DNA of 32,291 nucleotides from a virus. The DNA lies in the IMG/VR virus record IMGVR_UViG_3300042922_001481, positions 1 to 32,291 of that record; one strand, given 5' to 3'. A program made the translations under genes and the position numbers. Below are positions 15,926 through 24,304 of the stretch, piece by piece; the stretch's first letter is position 1; the number at the start of each line of letters is the position of its first letter. The notes under the pieces are model-generated. The model was not told the DNA's origin and did not search any database. It saw only the letters and a list, made by a program, of their open reading frames with translations.

Positions 15926-16353
15926 AAAAGTTTTTACGTTCACTGATTTTAGATGCCCTGCTGGCTGTATTCCTGCTATGGGGGCTGGCTTCGCCGCAAA
16001 GTGCAGCACTTAATTTTGTTGCAGCGTGGGCGCTGTTTGGCTGTGTTGTCTGTATTGCGGCGAGCCTTGCCGGTGTGGCTGTTTTTGACCACTGGCTACG
16101 AAATGCGGGGAAAGGTATTCCGGTAAAACCCGGAATAATGAAAATCTTCCGCGCTGTTTTCTGCAACAAGCCCTCAAAGGTGCGTCGCGCATGGTCTCTT
16201 ATTATTTTTGTCGTAACCACAGGGTGTCTGCTCGGTGCTGGCTGGATCTTTACCGCGCTGCTTTACCTGATTTGCGTCCTGACCTTTACGGGGGTGCGCA
16301 CCTCATACCGTCAGCGCATTGAGGTGGCGGGGCTGTGTCCAGATTCATTGTGA
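15922..16353 (+). CDS. LysA-like membrane protein (putative antiholin)
   Basis: A 143-residue protein with about four hydrophobic segments (near 8-23, 29-56, 91-107 and 109-125). Its position between endolysin and LysB, and its size, match P2 LysA (about 141 residues), which affects lysis timing as a proposed antiholin. An AGGAG site lies 7 nt before the ATG, and the start overlaps the endolysin stop by 4 nt (ATGA). Assignment rests on topology and place; I cannot confirm sequence identity to LysA by eye. Confidence 0.75.
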   Translation: MKKFLRSLILDALLAVFLLWGLASPQSAALNFVAAWALFGCVVCIAASLAGVAVFDHWLRNAGKGIPVKPGIMKIFRAVFCNKPSKVRRAWSLIIFVVTTGCLLGAGWIFTALLYLICVLTFTGVRTSYRQRIEVAGLCPDSL

Positions 16354-16769
16354 TGTTGCTTGCCGCAGGCCTGGCGCTGGCGGCTGTGCTCTGGTTAAGG
16401 CATGAGAACGGTAATCTACGGCGCTCTTTTGACCGGGCAAATAAGGTCGCGACCGAACAGAAAAACGTGATCGGGATGCTGAAAAATCAGCTTTCCGTTT
16501 CGCAGGGAATCGCCAGGCGAAATGAAACCGCACAGGTCAGTTTACGTGGTGAGCTGATTGCTGCCGGTGCGATGGCCGTGCGCCGGGAAGAAACCATTAC
16601 GAGGCTGATGAATGAAAATGAAACGTTACGCCGCTGGTACAGCGCTGAGCTGCCTGATGTTGTGCGCAGGATGCACACCCGCGCCGGTTGCGCCTCCGCC
16701 GGTCATTGTTTACAGCGCCTGCCCGAAAGTGAGCTATTGCCCGATGCCGGGAAGCGACCCGGCCACTAA
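16335..16769 (+). CDS. lysB: LysB, Rz-like i-spanin subunit
   Basis: Inner-membrane spanin subunit that with Rz1 fuses inner and outer membranes at the end of lysis. 144 residues with a GTG start at 16335, an N-terminal membrane anchor (FIVMLLAAGLALAAVLWL) and a periplasmic coiled-coil region. Stretches such as SFDRANKVATEQKNVIGML and NENETLRRWYSAELPDVVRR closely match P2 LysB. It overlaps the LysA-like gene by 19 nt and contains most of the start of the Rz1-like gene in another frame. Confidence 0.92.
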   Translation: MSRFIVMLLAAGLALAAVLWLRHENGNLRRSFDRANKVATEQKNVIGMLKNQLSVSQGIARRNETAQVSLRGELIAAGAMAVRREETITRLMNENETLRRWYSAELPDVVRRMHTRAGCASAGHCLQRLPESELLPDAGKRPGH

Positions 16770-16902
16770 TGGCGACCTGAGTGCAGATATTCGCAGGCTT
16801 GAGCACGCGCTCGCCGCCTGCGCGTTACAGATTGAAACCGTCAAAGACTGTCAGGATAAACTCGATGAAGAAAGCAATCAGCCTGCGAAAAGCGCTAACT
16901 GA
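16612..16902 (+). CDS. lysC: LysC, Rz1-like o-spanin lipoprotein
   Basis: Outer-membrane spanin partner. 96 residues with a lipoprotein signal peptide and lipobox LCAG-C21, then a Pro-rich start of the mature protein (TPAPVAPPPVIVY), typical of Rz1. It begins inside lysB in a different frame (158-nt overlap) and extends beyond it, as P2 lysC does. The ATG at 16618 is an alternative start. It overlaps the start of R by 38 nt. Confidence 0.9.
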   Translation: MKMKRYAAGTALSCLMLCAGCTPAPVAPPPVIVYSACPKVSYCPMPGSDPATNGDLSADIRRLEHALAACALQIETVKDCQDKLDEESNQPAKSAN

Positions 16903-17332
16903 CGCCGTCCCGCAGCTTAAAACCAATCCCGAGATGATGCGCATTTTTGCCGACGAGGGGAATATCGATGCACGGCTCGCGGCCTCCCTGTCCCACGAGA
17001 AAATTTACACCCTGAATGTCATCGTGTGTGATTTTGTGGGCGACCCTGATTCGATTTTCGTGCCGGTGGCCGCGTGGCTCAGGGAAAACCAGCCGGATAT
17101 CTGCACGCTCGATGGGGGGCGTAAAAAGGGCTACCGTTTCGAGATGGATTTAAACGACGGGGATACGGTTGATATCAGCATCAGCCTCCAGCTCACCGAG
17201 CGCACCCTCATCAAAGAGGAAAACGGCGCACTGCATGTGAGTTATGCCCCGGAGCCGCCACCGCCTGAACCCGTCACGCGTCCAAAAGAGCTCTATATCA
17301 ACGGCGAACTGGTGAGCAAGTGGGATGAGTGA
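16865..17332 (+). CDS. R: Tail completion protein gpR
   Basis: Tail terminator protein needed for joining of head and tail. 155 residues, the same as P2 gpR, when the ATG at 16865 is used; the frame is open from 16781 but the upstream part overlaps lysC. Typical stretches are LRKALTDAVPQLKTNPEMM, HEKIYTLNVIVCDFVGDPD and the C-terminal RPKELYINGELVSKWDE. It overlaps S by 8 nt. Confidence 0.95.
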   Translation: MKKAISLRKALTDAVPQLKTNPEMMRIFADEGNIDARLAASLSHEKIYTLNVIVCDFVGDPDSIFVPVAAWLRENQPDICTLDGGRKKGYRFEMDLNDGDTVDISISLQLTERTLIKEENGALHVSYAPEPPPPEPVTRPKELYINGELVSKWDE

Positions 17333-17777
17333 ATTTAAGCCCTTTGATAACCAGCTCGCCGGGCTGCTTGCTGCCCTGTCATCCGCAGGGCGTCGGAAGC
17401 TTGCCGGTGAGATTGCGAAGCAACTCAGAACGGCGCAACAGCAACGTATCAAACAGCAAAAAGCCCCCGATGGCTCACCGTATCAGGCGCGAAAGCGCCA
17501 GCCCCTGAGAGCCAAAAAAGGTCGAATTAAACGGGCAATGTTTCAAAAACTCCGCACTAACCGGTACATGAAAGCCAGTGGCCGTGAAAGCGGTGCTGCG
17601 GTGGAATTTACCGGAAAAGTGCAGCGTATCGCGCGTGTCCATCAGTACGGCCTCAAAGACCGGCCAAATGCACACGCTCAGGATGTGCAGTACGCAGAGC
17701 GCCAGCTACTCGGATTTAGCCAGGCCGATGAAGAGAACATTAAAGCTGTTATTATGAGTTTTTTAAATAACCAGTAA
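17325..17777 (+). CDS. S: Tail completion protein gpS
   Basis: 150 residues, equal to P2 gpS; acts in tail completion with gpR. Recognisable features are FDNQLAGLLAALSSAGRRKL at the N terminus, a strongly basic centre (KQQKAPDGSPYQARKRQPLR) and RVHQYGLKDRPNAHAQDVQY. It is the last gene of the head and lysis operon; a hairpin follows 7 nt after the stop. Confidence 0.95.
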   Translation: MSEFKPFDNQLAGLLAALSSAGRRKLAGEIAKQLRTAQQQRIKQQKAPDGSPYQARKRQPLRAKKGRIKRAMFQKLRTNRYMKASGRESGAAVEFTGKVQRIARVHQYGLKDRPNAHAQDVQYAERQLLGFSQADEENIKAVIMSFLNNQ

Positions 17778-17783
17778 TTAATA

Positions 17784-17813
17784 TGGATTACCTTTAATAA
17801 TAGAGGTAATCCA
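17784..17813. terminator. Bidirectional hairpin between S and the DUF2971 gene
   Basis: TGGATTACCT (17784-17793) pairs perfectly with AGGTAATCCA (17804-17813) around a 10-nt AT-rich loop. It lies between two convergent genes. T runs are weak on both sides, so it may be only partly efficient. Confidence 0.6.
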
Positions 17814-17827
17814 CACTTTAACTAATT

Positions 17828-19003
17828 CTAACTCAGCTTTATTGATTCAAGGATTTTTGTGGCCTCTTGTTTCTGAATTGCGCTATCTTTAGTAAATTTA
17901 GTAAGAAACGGAAGTTTATCATATTGCAGGTCTGATACCATACCTAGCCCCACTATATCCAATTTATAATGGCCGGGAGTACTTCTGGCCTGATAAACGT
18001 AAATATGATGTTTTTCATGTTGAGTAGCCTTAAGATGATAACAAGCGGAAAGGACTTTCTCTTTGTCGTTACTCGATGTTCGCGAGCCAAAAATCACACC
18101 TTTTATATGTTTAGCGTGAATTTTTATACTTCGTAATGGTGCTGCAAGTTCGCAATTGACAGGTAGTTGTAACCTAACTTCTTTCTCGTACTTCCAGTCT
18201 GAATACTTCACTCTACCAATATCTTCTTCATTATAAGCTTTCAGGCATGAGAGTAAATGTTCTGGATAGCAAGCTTCCCATTCACGGTCGCTGTATGAAA
18301 ACTTAGAAATGATTTTTCTAAACCCATTGGCGCGGACCGGCCTTGCTTTATATATTACATCGAAAACAGGGGCGCTACATTCTGATGATAAACCCATCGA
18401 ATAACAATGTTCGCTGGTTTTTTCAAATGATGGAAAAATCTCTAGATTGCTTTTTAATGTAACGTTACCATCTATTGTTTCATAAATTATCGCAAACCCT
18501 TTTTCAGCGTTGCCGTAATGACCCCACATGGTGAGATTGGTAGCGCTTTTTGAAAAGGATGTCAGGTAATTATTGTCATTTAGTTGCACCTCGAAATCCT
18601 GATTTAGATATGCACTTAATGCCTGCATTGTTTTACGCGCATCCTTATAATCAAGTTCGCTAATCGTCAGTCTAGCGAGTGCATCTGAAAAATCATTTAT
18701 CAGAGATTGGTAGCTGAGGGTTTTGCTTTTTTTACCATTGAGTAAAGAGCGCAGAATTTCGTCCTTGAATGCAAGGAGCGATATAGCAAGTGGGGAGTTA
18801 GGTTCTAAATTAAGCTTTAAACACACTCTAACAATTAAATAATGAACAAACCTTTCCCACACTTCTTTATTGGCATTAAAGACAAACTGTGGTTTACATT
18901 CATGTATGTCATTTAATTCGTTGGGGGAAGCGAAAAAGACTTCCCCATTGCGAAGCATTGATATGCTGAGATCAGAAATTGATGAGTATTTATAAAAAAG
19001 CAT
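17828..19003 (-). CDS. DUF2971 family accessory protein
   Basis: A 391-residue protein of the DUF2971 family. The hallmarks are an N-terminal YKYSSISDLSISMLRNGEVFFASPNELND, here split across residues 4-32, the central TMWGHYGNAEKGFAIIYE (about 158-175), and WKYEKEVRLQLP with GVIFGSR near the C terminus. Its activity is unknown to me; the family appears repeatedly in mobile and defence-associated loci. A start at 19009 is possible, but ATG 19003 has AAGGA at a normal 8-nt distance while 19009 does not. The gene is AT-rich compared with its neighbours, lies in opposite direction to the late operons, and occupies the place of P2 orf30 between S and V, a known non-essential site. This suggests a moron expressed in the lysogen. 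Confidence 0.82.
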   Translation of the reverse strand: MLFYKYSSISDLSISMLRNGEVFFASPNELNDIHECKPQFVFNANKEVWERFVHYLIVRVCLKLNLEPNSPLAISLLAFKDEILRSLLNGKKSKTLSYQSLINDFSDALARLTISELDYKDARKTMQALSAYLNQDFEVQLNDNNYLTSFSKSATNLTMWGHYGNAEKGFAIIYETIDGNVTLKSNLEIFPSFEKTSEHCYSMGLSSECSAPVFDVIYKARPVRANGFRKIISKFSYSDREWEACYPEHLLSCLKAYNEEDIGRVKYSDWKYEKEVRLQLPVNCELAAPLRSIKIHAKHIKGVIFGSRTSSNDKEKVLSACYHLKATQHEKHHIYVYQARSTPGHYKLDIVGLGMVSDLQYDKLPFLTKFTKDSAIQKQEATKILESIKLS

Positions 19004-19025
19004 TCTCATTTTCCTTATTTAAATC

Positions 19026-19055
19026 AAGATACTCATTAAATCGAAAAAATTGCAA
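19026..19055 (-). promoter_or_regulatory. Possible promoter of the DUF2971 gene
   Basis: On the minus strand TTGCAA (19055-19050) and TATCTT (19031-19026) are separated by 18 nt, in an AT-rich stretch 23 nt before the start codon. Each hexamer matches four of six consensus positions. By eye only. Confidence 0.3.
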
Positions 19056-19115
19056 TGTTTCAAATGTAAATCATTTATGTCCGCATTCTGTAGGTTTAAT
19101 CGGTAAGCAGTCTGT

Positions 19116-19138
19116 CTGTTGTATCAGATACTACAAAA
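19116..19138 (+). promoter_or_regulatory. Putative Ogr binding region of the V operon
   Basis: CTGTTGTATCAG (19116-19127) matches 11 of 12 bases of the motif in the P-O region. It is part of a dyad TTGTA-N8-TACAA (19119-19136). It lies 46-68 nt upstream of gene V, where the Ogr-dependent V promoter is found in P2. Binding is inferred from position and similarity. Confidence 0.55.
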
Positions 19139-19183
19139 CCCGCCTCAATTGCCGCTGGCCTTGTCCGGCGGCATCCTTCGCGT

Positions 19184-19825
19184 ATGAATAATTTAAATTC
19201 TCTACAGGAAATCGCACGCGCGATCCGCAACCTCATCCGCACCGGCATCGTGACCGACGTCGACCACGATGAGGGGCTGTGTCGTGTCCAGACCGGCGGC
19301 ATGCAAACCACCTGGCTTAACTGGCTCACCTGTCGCGCCGGTCGCTCTCGCGTGTGGTGGGCTCCGTCCGTTGGCGAGCAGGTGCTATTACTGGCCATCG
19401 GCGGTGAGCTCGATACGGCCTTTGTGCTGCCGGGCATTTTCTCAGATGACAATCCCGCGCCGTCAGCCTCACCCGATGCGCTTCACGTTACCTTCCCTGA
19501 TGGTGCGGTCATTGAGTACGACCCCGAAAACAGTGCGCTCACCGTGTCAGGTATCAAAACCGCAGACGTTACTGCGTCGGATTCCATCACGGCCACCGTA
19601 CCGGTGGTGTTGGTAAAAGCCGAAAGCCGCATCACGCTCGATACACCCGAGGTGGTGTGTACCAGCAAGCTGACGACCGGCACGCTCGAAGTGCAGAAAG
19701 GCGGGAAGATGTCCGGGAACATCGAGCACACCGGCGGGAAACTGACCTCAAACGGCGTGCAGGTGGATGACCATGCACACGGCAACGTACAGAGCGGCGG
19801 AAGCTGGACTAAGGGGACGCAATGA
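19184..19825 (+). CDS. V: Baseplate spike protein gpV
   Basis: Forms the trimeric membrane-piercing spike at the tail tip. 213 residues (P2 gpV 211). An OB-fold domain (about 15-95, with CRVQTGGMQTTWLNWLTCRAG and PSVGEQVLLLAIGGELD) is followed by a beta-helix of short strands. The C-terminal tip contains H197-A-H199 (DDHAHGNVQSGG), the H-x-H that coordinates iron in P2 gpV. It is the first gene of the tail operon V-W-J-I-H-G. Confidence 0.97.
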   Translation: MNNLNSLQEIARAIRNLIRTGIVTDVDHDEGLCRVQTGGMQTTWLNWLTCRAGRSRVWWAPSVGEQVLLLAIGGELDTAFVLPGIFSDDNPAPSASPDALHVTFPDGAVIEYDPENSALTVSGIKTADVTASDSITATVPVVLVKAESRITLDTPEVVCTSKLTTGTLEVQKGGKMSGNIEHTGGKLTSNGVQVDDHAHGNVQSGGSWTKGTQ

Positions 19826-20172
19826 CGGTGCGTTATCTGGGAATGAACAGCCAGACCGGCCTCAGTATCTCTGAGGTCGAGCATATCAGGCAAAGCGTGC
19901 GCGACATTCTCGTCACGCCGGTTGGCTCGCGCGTCATGCGCCGTGAATACGGCTCGCTTCTGTCGGCACTGATTGACCAGCCGCAGACACCGGCACTGCG
20001 ATTGCAGATTATGGCCGCGTGCTATTCCGCGATCCAGAAGTGGGAGCCGCGCGTCAGTCTGACAACCATCACCTTTGAGCGGTCGGAGACCGACGGCGGG
20101 CTGTATGTCGATATCACCGGCACGCGCTCGGCTAACGGCCAGCCCTTTTCCCTCACCATTCCACTGAGTTAA
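19822..20172 (+). CDS. W: Baseplate wedge protein gpW
   Basis: 116 residues (P2 gpW 115), of the T4 gp25-like family. Recognisable are GLSISEVEHIRQSVRDILVTP and the conserved VGSRVMRREYGSLL, which carries the EYGS motif near residue 50. It overlaps V by 4 nt (ATGA) and forms baseplate wedges with gpJ. Confidence 0.97.
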   Translation: MTVRYLGMNSQTGLSISEVEHIRQSVRDILVTPVGSRVMRREYGSLLSALIDQPQTPALRLQIMAACYSAIQKWEPRVSLTTITFERSETDGGLYVDITGTRSANGQPFSLTIPLS

Positions 20173-20177
20173 ACGCT

Positions 20178-21086
20178 ATGGCAATTGTTGACCTTAACCA
20201 GCTCGCCGCGCCTGATGTCGTGGAAGTGCTGGACTATGAGACCATCCTCGCAGAGCGCAAGGCGACGCTCGTCTCGTTATACCCGGAGGAACAACAGGAG
20301 GCAGTCGCGCGCACGCTGACCCTTGAATCCGAGCCGATTGTTAAGCTGCTGGAGGAAAACGCCTACCGGGAAGTTATCTGGCGACAGCGCGTCAACGAGG
20401 CCGCGCGTGCGGTCATGCTGGCGTATGCAGAAGATGCCGACCTTGACCAGATAGGCGGAAATTATAACGTCGAGCGCCTCGTCATCACCCCGGCAGACGA
20501 CACGACGTTTCCGCCCACGCCAGCCGTAATGGAGTCGAATACCGACTACCGTCTGCGGATTCAACAGGCCTTTGAGGGACTGAGTACCGCAGGCTCAACC
20601 GGTGCATATCAGTTTCATGGCCGCAGCGCCGACGGGCGTGTCGCGGATATTTCCGTCATCAGTCCCGAGCCTGCGTGTGTGACCGTGTCTGTGCTGTCGC
20701 GTGAAAATAACGGCGTGGCCTCTGACGAGCTGCTCGCCATCGTGCGCGATGCGCTGAACGACGAGGACGTCAGGCCGGTGGCCGACCGCGTGACCGTGCA
20801 GTCAGCGAAAATCGTCGACTACAAAATCACCGCGTCGCTTTACCTTTATCCCGGTCCCGAAAGTGAGCCGGTGCTCAGTGCGGCAAAAGCAAAGTTACAG
20901 GCGTATATCAACGCGCAACACCGACTCGGGCGAGACATCCGTAAATCCGCCATCTATGCGGCGTTACATGTCGAGGGCGTGCAGCGTGTCGAGCTGGCCG
21001 CGCCGGTGGCTGACATCGTTCTCGATTACACGCAGGCGTCATGGTGCAGCGAGTACAGCGTCACCATAGGGGGCAATGATGAATGA
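20178..21086 (+). CDS. J: Baseplate assembly protein gpJ
   Basis: 302 residues, equal to P2 gpJ; T4 gp6-like edge of the baseplate wedge. Typical stretches are MAIVDLNQLAAPDVVEVLDY at the N terminus, EENAYREVIWRQRVNEAARA in the helical region and GRDIRKSAIYAALHVEGVQR near the C terminus. It starts 5 nt after W and overlaps I by 11 nt. Confidence 0.97.
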   Translation: MAIVDLNQLAAPDVVEVLDYETILAERKATLVSLYPEEQQEAVARTLTLESEPIVKLLEENAYREVIWRQRVNEAARAVMLAYAEDADLDQIGGNYNVERLVITPADDTTFPPTPAVMESNTDYRLRIQQAFEGLSTAGSTGAYQFHGRSADGRVADISVISPEPACVTVSVLSRENNGVASDELLAIVRDALNDEDVRPVADRVTVQSAKIVDYKITASLYLYPGPESEPVLSAAKAKLQAYINAQHRLGRDIRKSAIYAALHVEGVQRVELAAPVADIVLDYTQASWCSEYSVTIGGNDE

Positions 21087-21609
21087 TACCCGACTGTTGC
21101 CGGTTGGCTCCTCGCCGCTTGAGGTGGCGGCGGCGCGCGCCTGCGCTGAAATCGAGAATACCCCCGTCCCCCTGCGCCGACTCTGGAGCCCGGACGACTG
21201 TCCGGCAAACCTCCTGCCGTGGCTGGCGTGGGCGTTTTCAGTTGACCGGTGGGATGAGAACTGGCCGGAGGCCACTAAACGGGATGTGATCCGCAATGCC
21301 TGGTATATCCACGCACACAAAGGAACGATTGGGGCAGTGCGCCGCGTGGTGGAGCCGCTCGGCTACCTGATAAATGTGTCTGAATGGTGGCAAACAAACG
21401 ATCCGCCCGGCACGTTTCGCCTCGATATCGGTGTGTTAGAGACCGGCATCACCGAGGAAATGTATTACGAAATGGAGCGGCTTATCGCTGATGCAAAGCC
21501 AGCCAGCCGCCATCTTATCGGCCTCAATATTATTCAGGACATTCCCGGCTATCTGTACACCGGCGCCCTGAGCTATGACGGCGACATCATCACGGTTTAC
21601 CCCGGATAA
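21076..21609 (+). CDS. I: Tail protein gpI
   Basis: 177 residues (P2 gpI 176). Baseplate component that links the wedge to the tail fibre. Typical sequence: [40 protein letters not shown] and [21 protein letters not shown] second ATG 3 nt downstream is an alternative start. Confidence 0.97.
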   Translation: MMNDTRLLPVGSSPLEVAAARACAEIENTPVPLRRLWSPDDCPANLLPWLAWAFSVDRWDENWPEATKRDVIRNAWYIHAHKGTIGAVRRVVEPLGYLINVSEWWQTNDPPGTFRLDIGVLETGITEEMYYEMERLIADAKPASRHLIGLNIIQDIPGYLYTGALSYDGDIITVYPG

Positions 21610-21620
21610 GTGAGAGCACA

Positions 21621-23522
21621 ATGACAGTGAAATATAAAACGGTCATCACCAAAGCCGGTACCGAAAAACTCGCGGCGGCGACCGTACCGAACGGGAAAAA
21701 GGTGAATTTTACGGCGATGGCCGTCGGTGATGGCGGCGGTGCGCTGCCGGTGCCTGACCCGAACCAGACAAAACTCGTTAAAGAAGTCTGGCGTCATGCG
21801 CTGAACAAAATCAGCCAGGACAGGAAAAATAAAAATTATGTCGTGGCGGAGCTGCTCATCCCGCCTGAGACCGGCGGTTTCTGGATGCGCGAGCTCGGGC
21901 TCTATGACGACACCGGCACGCTGATTGCGGTCGGCAATATGGCAGAGAGCTACAAGCCAGCGCTGGCGGAGGGCTCTGGCCGCGCGCAGACCGTGCGAAT
22001 GGTCATTATGGTGAGCGACATCGAGTCAGTCGAGCTGACCATCGACACCTCAACGGTGATGGCAACGCAGGACTACGTCGACGACAAGCTCGCTGAGCAT
22101 GAGCAGTCCCGCCGCCATCCTGACGCCACGCTCACCGCTAAGGGTTTCACTCAGCTAAGCAGTGCGACCGACAGCGCATCTGAGAGCGTCGCAGCGACGC
22201 CAAAGGCGGTTAAGGCGGCGTATGACCTTGCCAAAGGGAAATACACGGCTCAGGACGCCACCACGGCGCAAAAGGGTATTGTCCAGCTCAGTAGCGCGAC
22301 CGACAGCACATCTGAGAGCGTCGCAGCGACGCCGAAAGCGGTTAAGGCGGCGTATGACCTTGCCAAAGGGAAATACACGGCTCAGGACGCCACTACGGCG
22401 CAAAAGGGAATTGTCCAGCTCAGTAGCGCGACCAACAGCACCTCCGAGGCGCTGGCGGCTACCCCAAAGGCGGTAAAAGCTGCCTTTGATGCCGCGAAGT
22501 CTGCTAACGACAATGCCGAAGGGCGTGTGCCAAAAGGAGCTGGCCTAAATACCTATGCTGAATCAGTTTCAGATATTGCCGTCGATTTGCGGACACGTAG
22601 CGGTTTTTTTAATGGTTCCTCTTTAAAAAATGGCATGCCCGGCGGTCATACCTGGAAGCAATATATCAACTCCGCACACAGTAATACTCAGGGCTATAAC
22701 ACAATTATTGGGATAGATTTTGACGGCAACGTGATTGGTTTTGCAGCGGTCGCAGCAGGCGTATTTAAGGGCTGGAAACTTATTCATCATGATGGATATA
22801 ACAATTTCCCGGTAGGTGCGCCGATTCCGTGGCCGTCTGATACTGTGCCAGCCGGTTATGCCATTATGGCGGGGCAAACCTTCGATAAAGCGGCTTATCC
22901 CCTTCTGGCGGCAGCATATCCGTCAGGCGTAATCCCCGATATGCGCGGATGGACGATTAAAGGGAAGCCTGCAAGCGGTCGTGCAGTGCTGTCACAGGAA
23001 CAGGACGGCATTAAGTCGCACAATCACGGGGCATCAGCTTCATCAACCGATCTCGGGACGAAAAATACCAGCGCATTCGATTACGGGACGAAAACGACCA
23101 GCGCCTTTGACTACGGGACTAAAACATCAAACAGCACCGGTGCACATACGCACAGCGTTTCCGGTACTGCTGCAAGTGCTGGCGACCACAGTCACGCCCA
23201 GAGAGCATGGCGTGATGGTGGGGGCGGGAATGGCGTTTATATCGACCGTAACGTCTTTAATAAAGCCGGCTTTGTTGATACGTCATCTTATACCGTAAAT
23301 GCCGGGGCACACACACACAGCGTAACGGGTACTGCGGCCAGCGCTGGCGCGCATGCGCATACGGTAGCCGTAGGGGCTCATACGCATACGGTGGCCGTAG
23401 GGTCGCACACACACTCGGTTGTTATGGGGTCGCATACCCACACCATTACCGTTGCCGCTGCCGGTAACGCAGAGAACACCGTTAAAAATATTGCTTATAA
23501 CTACATTGTGAGGCTTGCATAA
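21621..23522 (+). CDS. H: Tail fibre protein gpH
   Basis: Receptor-binding side-fibre protein, 633 residues (P2 gpH about 669). The N-terminal about 165 residues form the P2-type fibre attachment domain ([35 protein letters not shown]). Residues about 178-290 carry 44-residue phage-fibre repeats with Q(L)SSATDS and [21 protein letters not shown] shaft region follows, then a tail-collar domain ([19 protein letters not shown], about 395-440). The tip is rich in Gly and His with H-x-H motifs (AHTHSV, SHTHTI), as in lambda Stf and other fibres that bind metal ions. The C-terminal part decides host range and differs most from P2. Confidence 0.95.
   Translation: MTVKYKTVITKAGTEKLAAATVPNGKKVNFTAMAVGDGGGALPVPDPNQTKLVKEVWRHALNKISQDRKNKNYVVAELLIPPETGGFWMRELGLYDDTGTLIAVGNMAESYKPALAEGSGRAQTVRMVIMVSDIESVELTIDTSTVMATQDYVDDKLAEHEQSRRHPDATLTAKGFTQLSSATDSASESVAATPKAVKAAYDLAKGKYTAQDATTAQKGIVQLSSATDSTSESVAATPKAVKAAYDLAKGKYTAQDATTAQKGIVQLSSATNSTSEALAATPKAVKAAFDAAKSANDNAEGRVPKGAGLNTYAESVSDIAVDLRTRSGFFNGSSLKNGMPGGHTWKQYINSAHSNTQGYNTIIGIDFDGNVIGFAAVAAGVFKGWKLIHHDGYNNFPVGAPIPWPSDTVPAGYAIMAGQTFDKAAYPLLAAAYPSGVIPDMRGWTIKGKPASGRAVLSQEQDGIKSHNHGASASSTDLGTKNTSAFDYGTKTTSAFDYGTKTSNSTGAHTHSVSGTAASAGDHSHAQRAWRDGGGGNGVYIDRNVFNKAGFVDTSSYTVNAGAHTHSVTGTAASAGAHAHTVAVGAHTHTVAVGSHTHSVVMGSHTHTITVAAAGNAENTVKNIAYNYIVRLA
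22152..22490 (+). repeat. 132-bp tandem repeats within the tail-fibre gene
   Basis: Copy 1 spans 22152-22283, copy 2 spans 22284-22415, and a partial, more diverged copy starts at 22416. The unit is 44 codons and encodes one phage-fibre repeat. Copies 1 and 2 differ at only a few bases, far less than expected for old protein repeats, so they can recombine and change fibre length in frame. Confidence 0.95.
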
Positions 23523-24094
23523 TGGCTTTTAAATTTTCTGGTAAAGACCGCACTATCCGAATTTACAACCTCCGCGCAGACACCCGAGAGTTTATTGGCG
23601 CGGGGGATGCTTATATACCGGCTAATACTGGTCTCCCGGCAGACTGCACGAACATTGCCCCGCCCGACGTGCCAGAAGGAAAAGTCGCCGTATTCAACGG
23701 GGCTGCGTGGGATCTGGTCGAGGACTATCGAAATCAAACGCTATACAGCAAAGAAACAGGCGAGCGCGTATTTCTTACCGAGCTAGGTGCATTGTCAGCA
23801 GATATAACGACTATCGCCCCTGAGGGAAACTTTATGCGATGGAATGGTGAAGGATGGGAAAAAGACACGGAGGCAGAACGCACCGCAGCGGTGTCGTTCG
23901 CAGAAAGTGAGAAAAAACGGCTGATGCAGGAAGCTACACTCAGCATCGAAACGTTACAGGATGCCGTAGATTTGGGTGAAGCTACTGAGAACGAGGTCAG
24001 CATGTTAACTGTGTGGAAAAAATACCGTGTTTACCTCAGCCGGGTAACACCAGCCGATGCACCAGAAATTGAATGGCCTCCGCTCCCGGTGTGA
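23522..24094 (+). CDS. G: Tail fibre assembly protein gpG
   Basis: Chaperone for folding or assembly of the fibre (Caudo_TAP family), 190 residues (P2 gpG 175). The C-terminal family hallmark is seen in SIETLQDAVDLGEATENEVS followed by LTVWKKYRVYLSRVTPADAP and IEWPPLP. Its start codon overlaps the H stop codon by 1 nt (TAATG). Such chaperones pair with the fibre tip they serve, so H and G were probably acquired together. Confidence 0.95.
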   Translation: MAFKFSGKDRTIRIYNLRADTREFIGAGDAYIPANTGLPADCTNIAPPDVPEGKVAVFNGAAWDLVEDYRNQTLYSKETGERVFLTELGALSADITTIAPEGNFMRWNGEGWEKDTEAERTAAVSFAESEKKRLMQEATLSIETLQDAVDLGEATENEVSMLTVWKKYRVYLSRVTPADAPEIEWPPLPV

Positions 24095-24114
24095 TGAAAT
24101 TTGATAGAAATAAA

Positions 24115-24135
24115 AAACCCGCGTAAAGCGGGTTT
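24115..24135. terminator. Terminator between gpG and the 40-aa minus-strand ORF
   Basis: AAACCCGC (24115-24122) pairs with GCGGGTTT (24128-24135) around GTAAA. Read on the minus strand it is followed by a T run (six T), giving a good Rho-independent terminator for the small ORF. On the plus strand only TTT follows, so the effect on the V-G operon is likely weaker. Confidence 0.8.
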
Positions 24136-24256
24136 AGTCATAGGGGCATTCTTCATATTCTTTTTCTGTTTCGTCACCGACGAACAGTCTGAGCCAGCAA
24201 AAACCAAAGAGCCACCATGCAGCCAGACCACCAACAACCCAGAGTAAAATCGTCAT
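24134..24256 (-). CDS. 40-residue single-pass membrane protein
   Basis: A small ORF below usual length cutoffs. It reads MTILLWVVGGLAAWWLFGFC, then WLRLFVGDETEKEYEECPYD. Residues 3-21 form one hydrophobic segment rich in Trp, followed by a basic Arg and an acidic C-terminal tail, which predicts an N-out or N-in single-pass inner-membrane protein. Support comes from a GAGGAA ribosome binding site 6 nt before the ATG and a terminator directly at its stop codon. It lies between G and FI, the place of Z/fun in P2, and is transcribed against the late genes. Function is unknown; a toxin-like or exclusion micro-protein is possible. Confidence 0.68.
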   Translation of the reverse strand: MTILLWVVGGLAAWWLFGFCWLRLFVGDETEKEYEECPYD

Positions 24257-24304
24257 TATCGCTTCCTCGTTAATGGCGAAACGATAGCGACAATACCCAT
24301 TCAT

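Noticed and set aside
22162-22476. Arg-rich repetitive open frames on both strands inside H
   Set aside because: They mirror the 132-bp repeats of the fibre gene in wrong frames.
22152-22490. CRISPR-like repetition
   Set aside because: The repeats are long, contiguous and in frame with a fibre protein; there are no spacers.
24031-24237. 68-aa minus-strand open frame
   Set aside because: It overlaps the 40-aa ORF in another frame, crosses the terminator and enters gpG; the 40-aa frame has the ribosome binding site and a matching stop.
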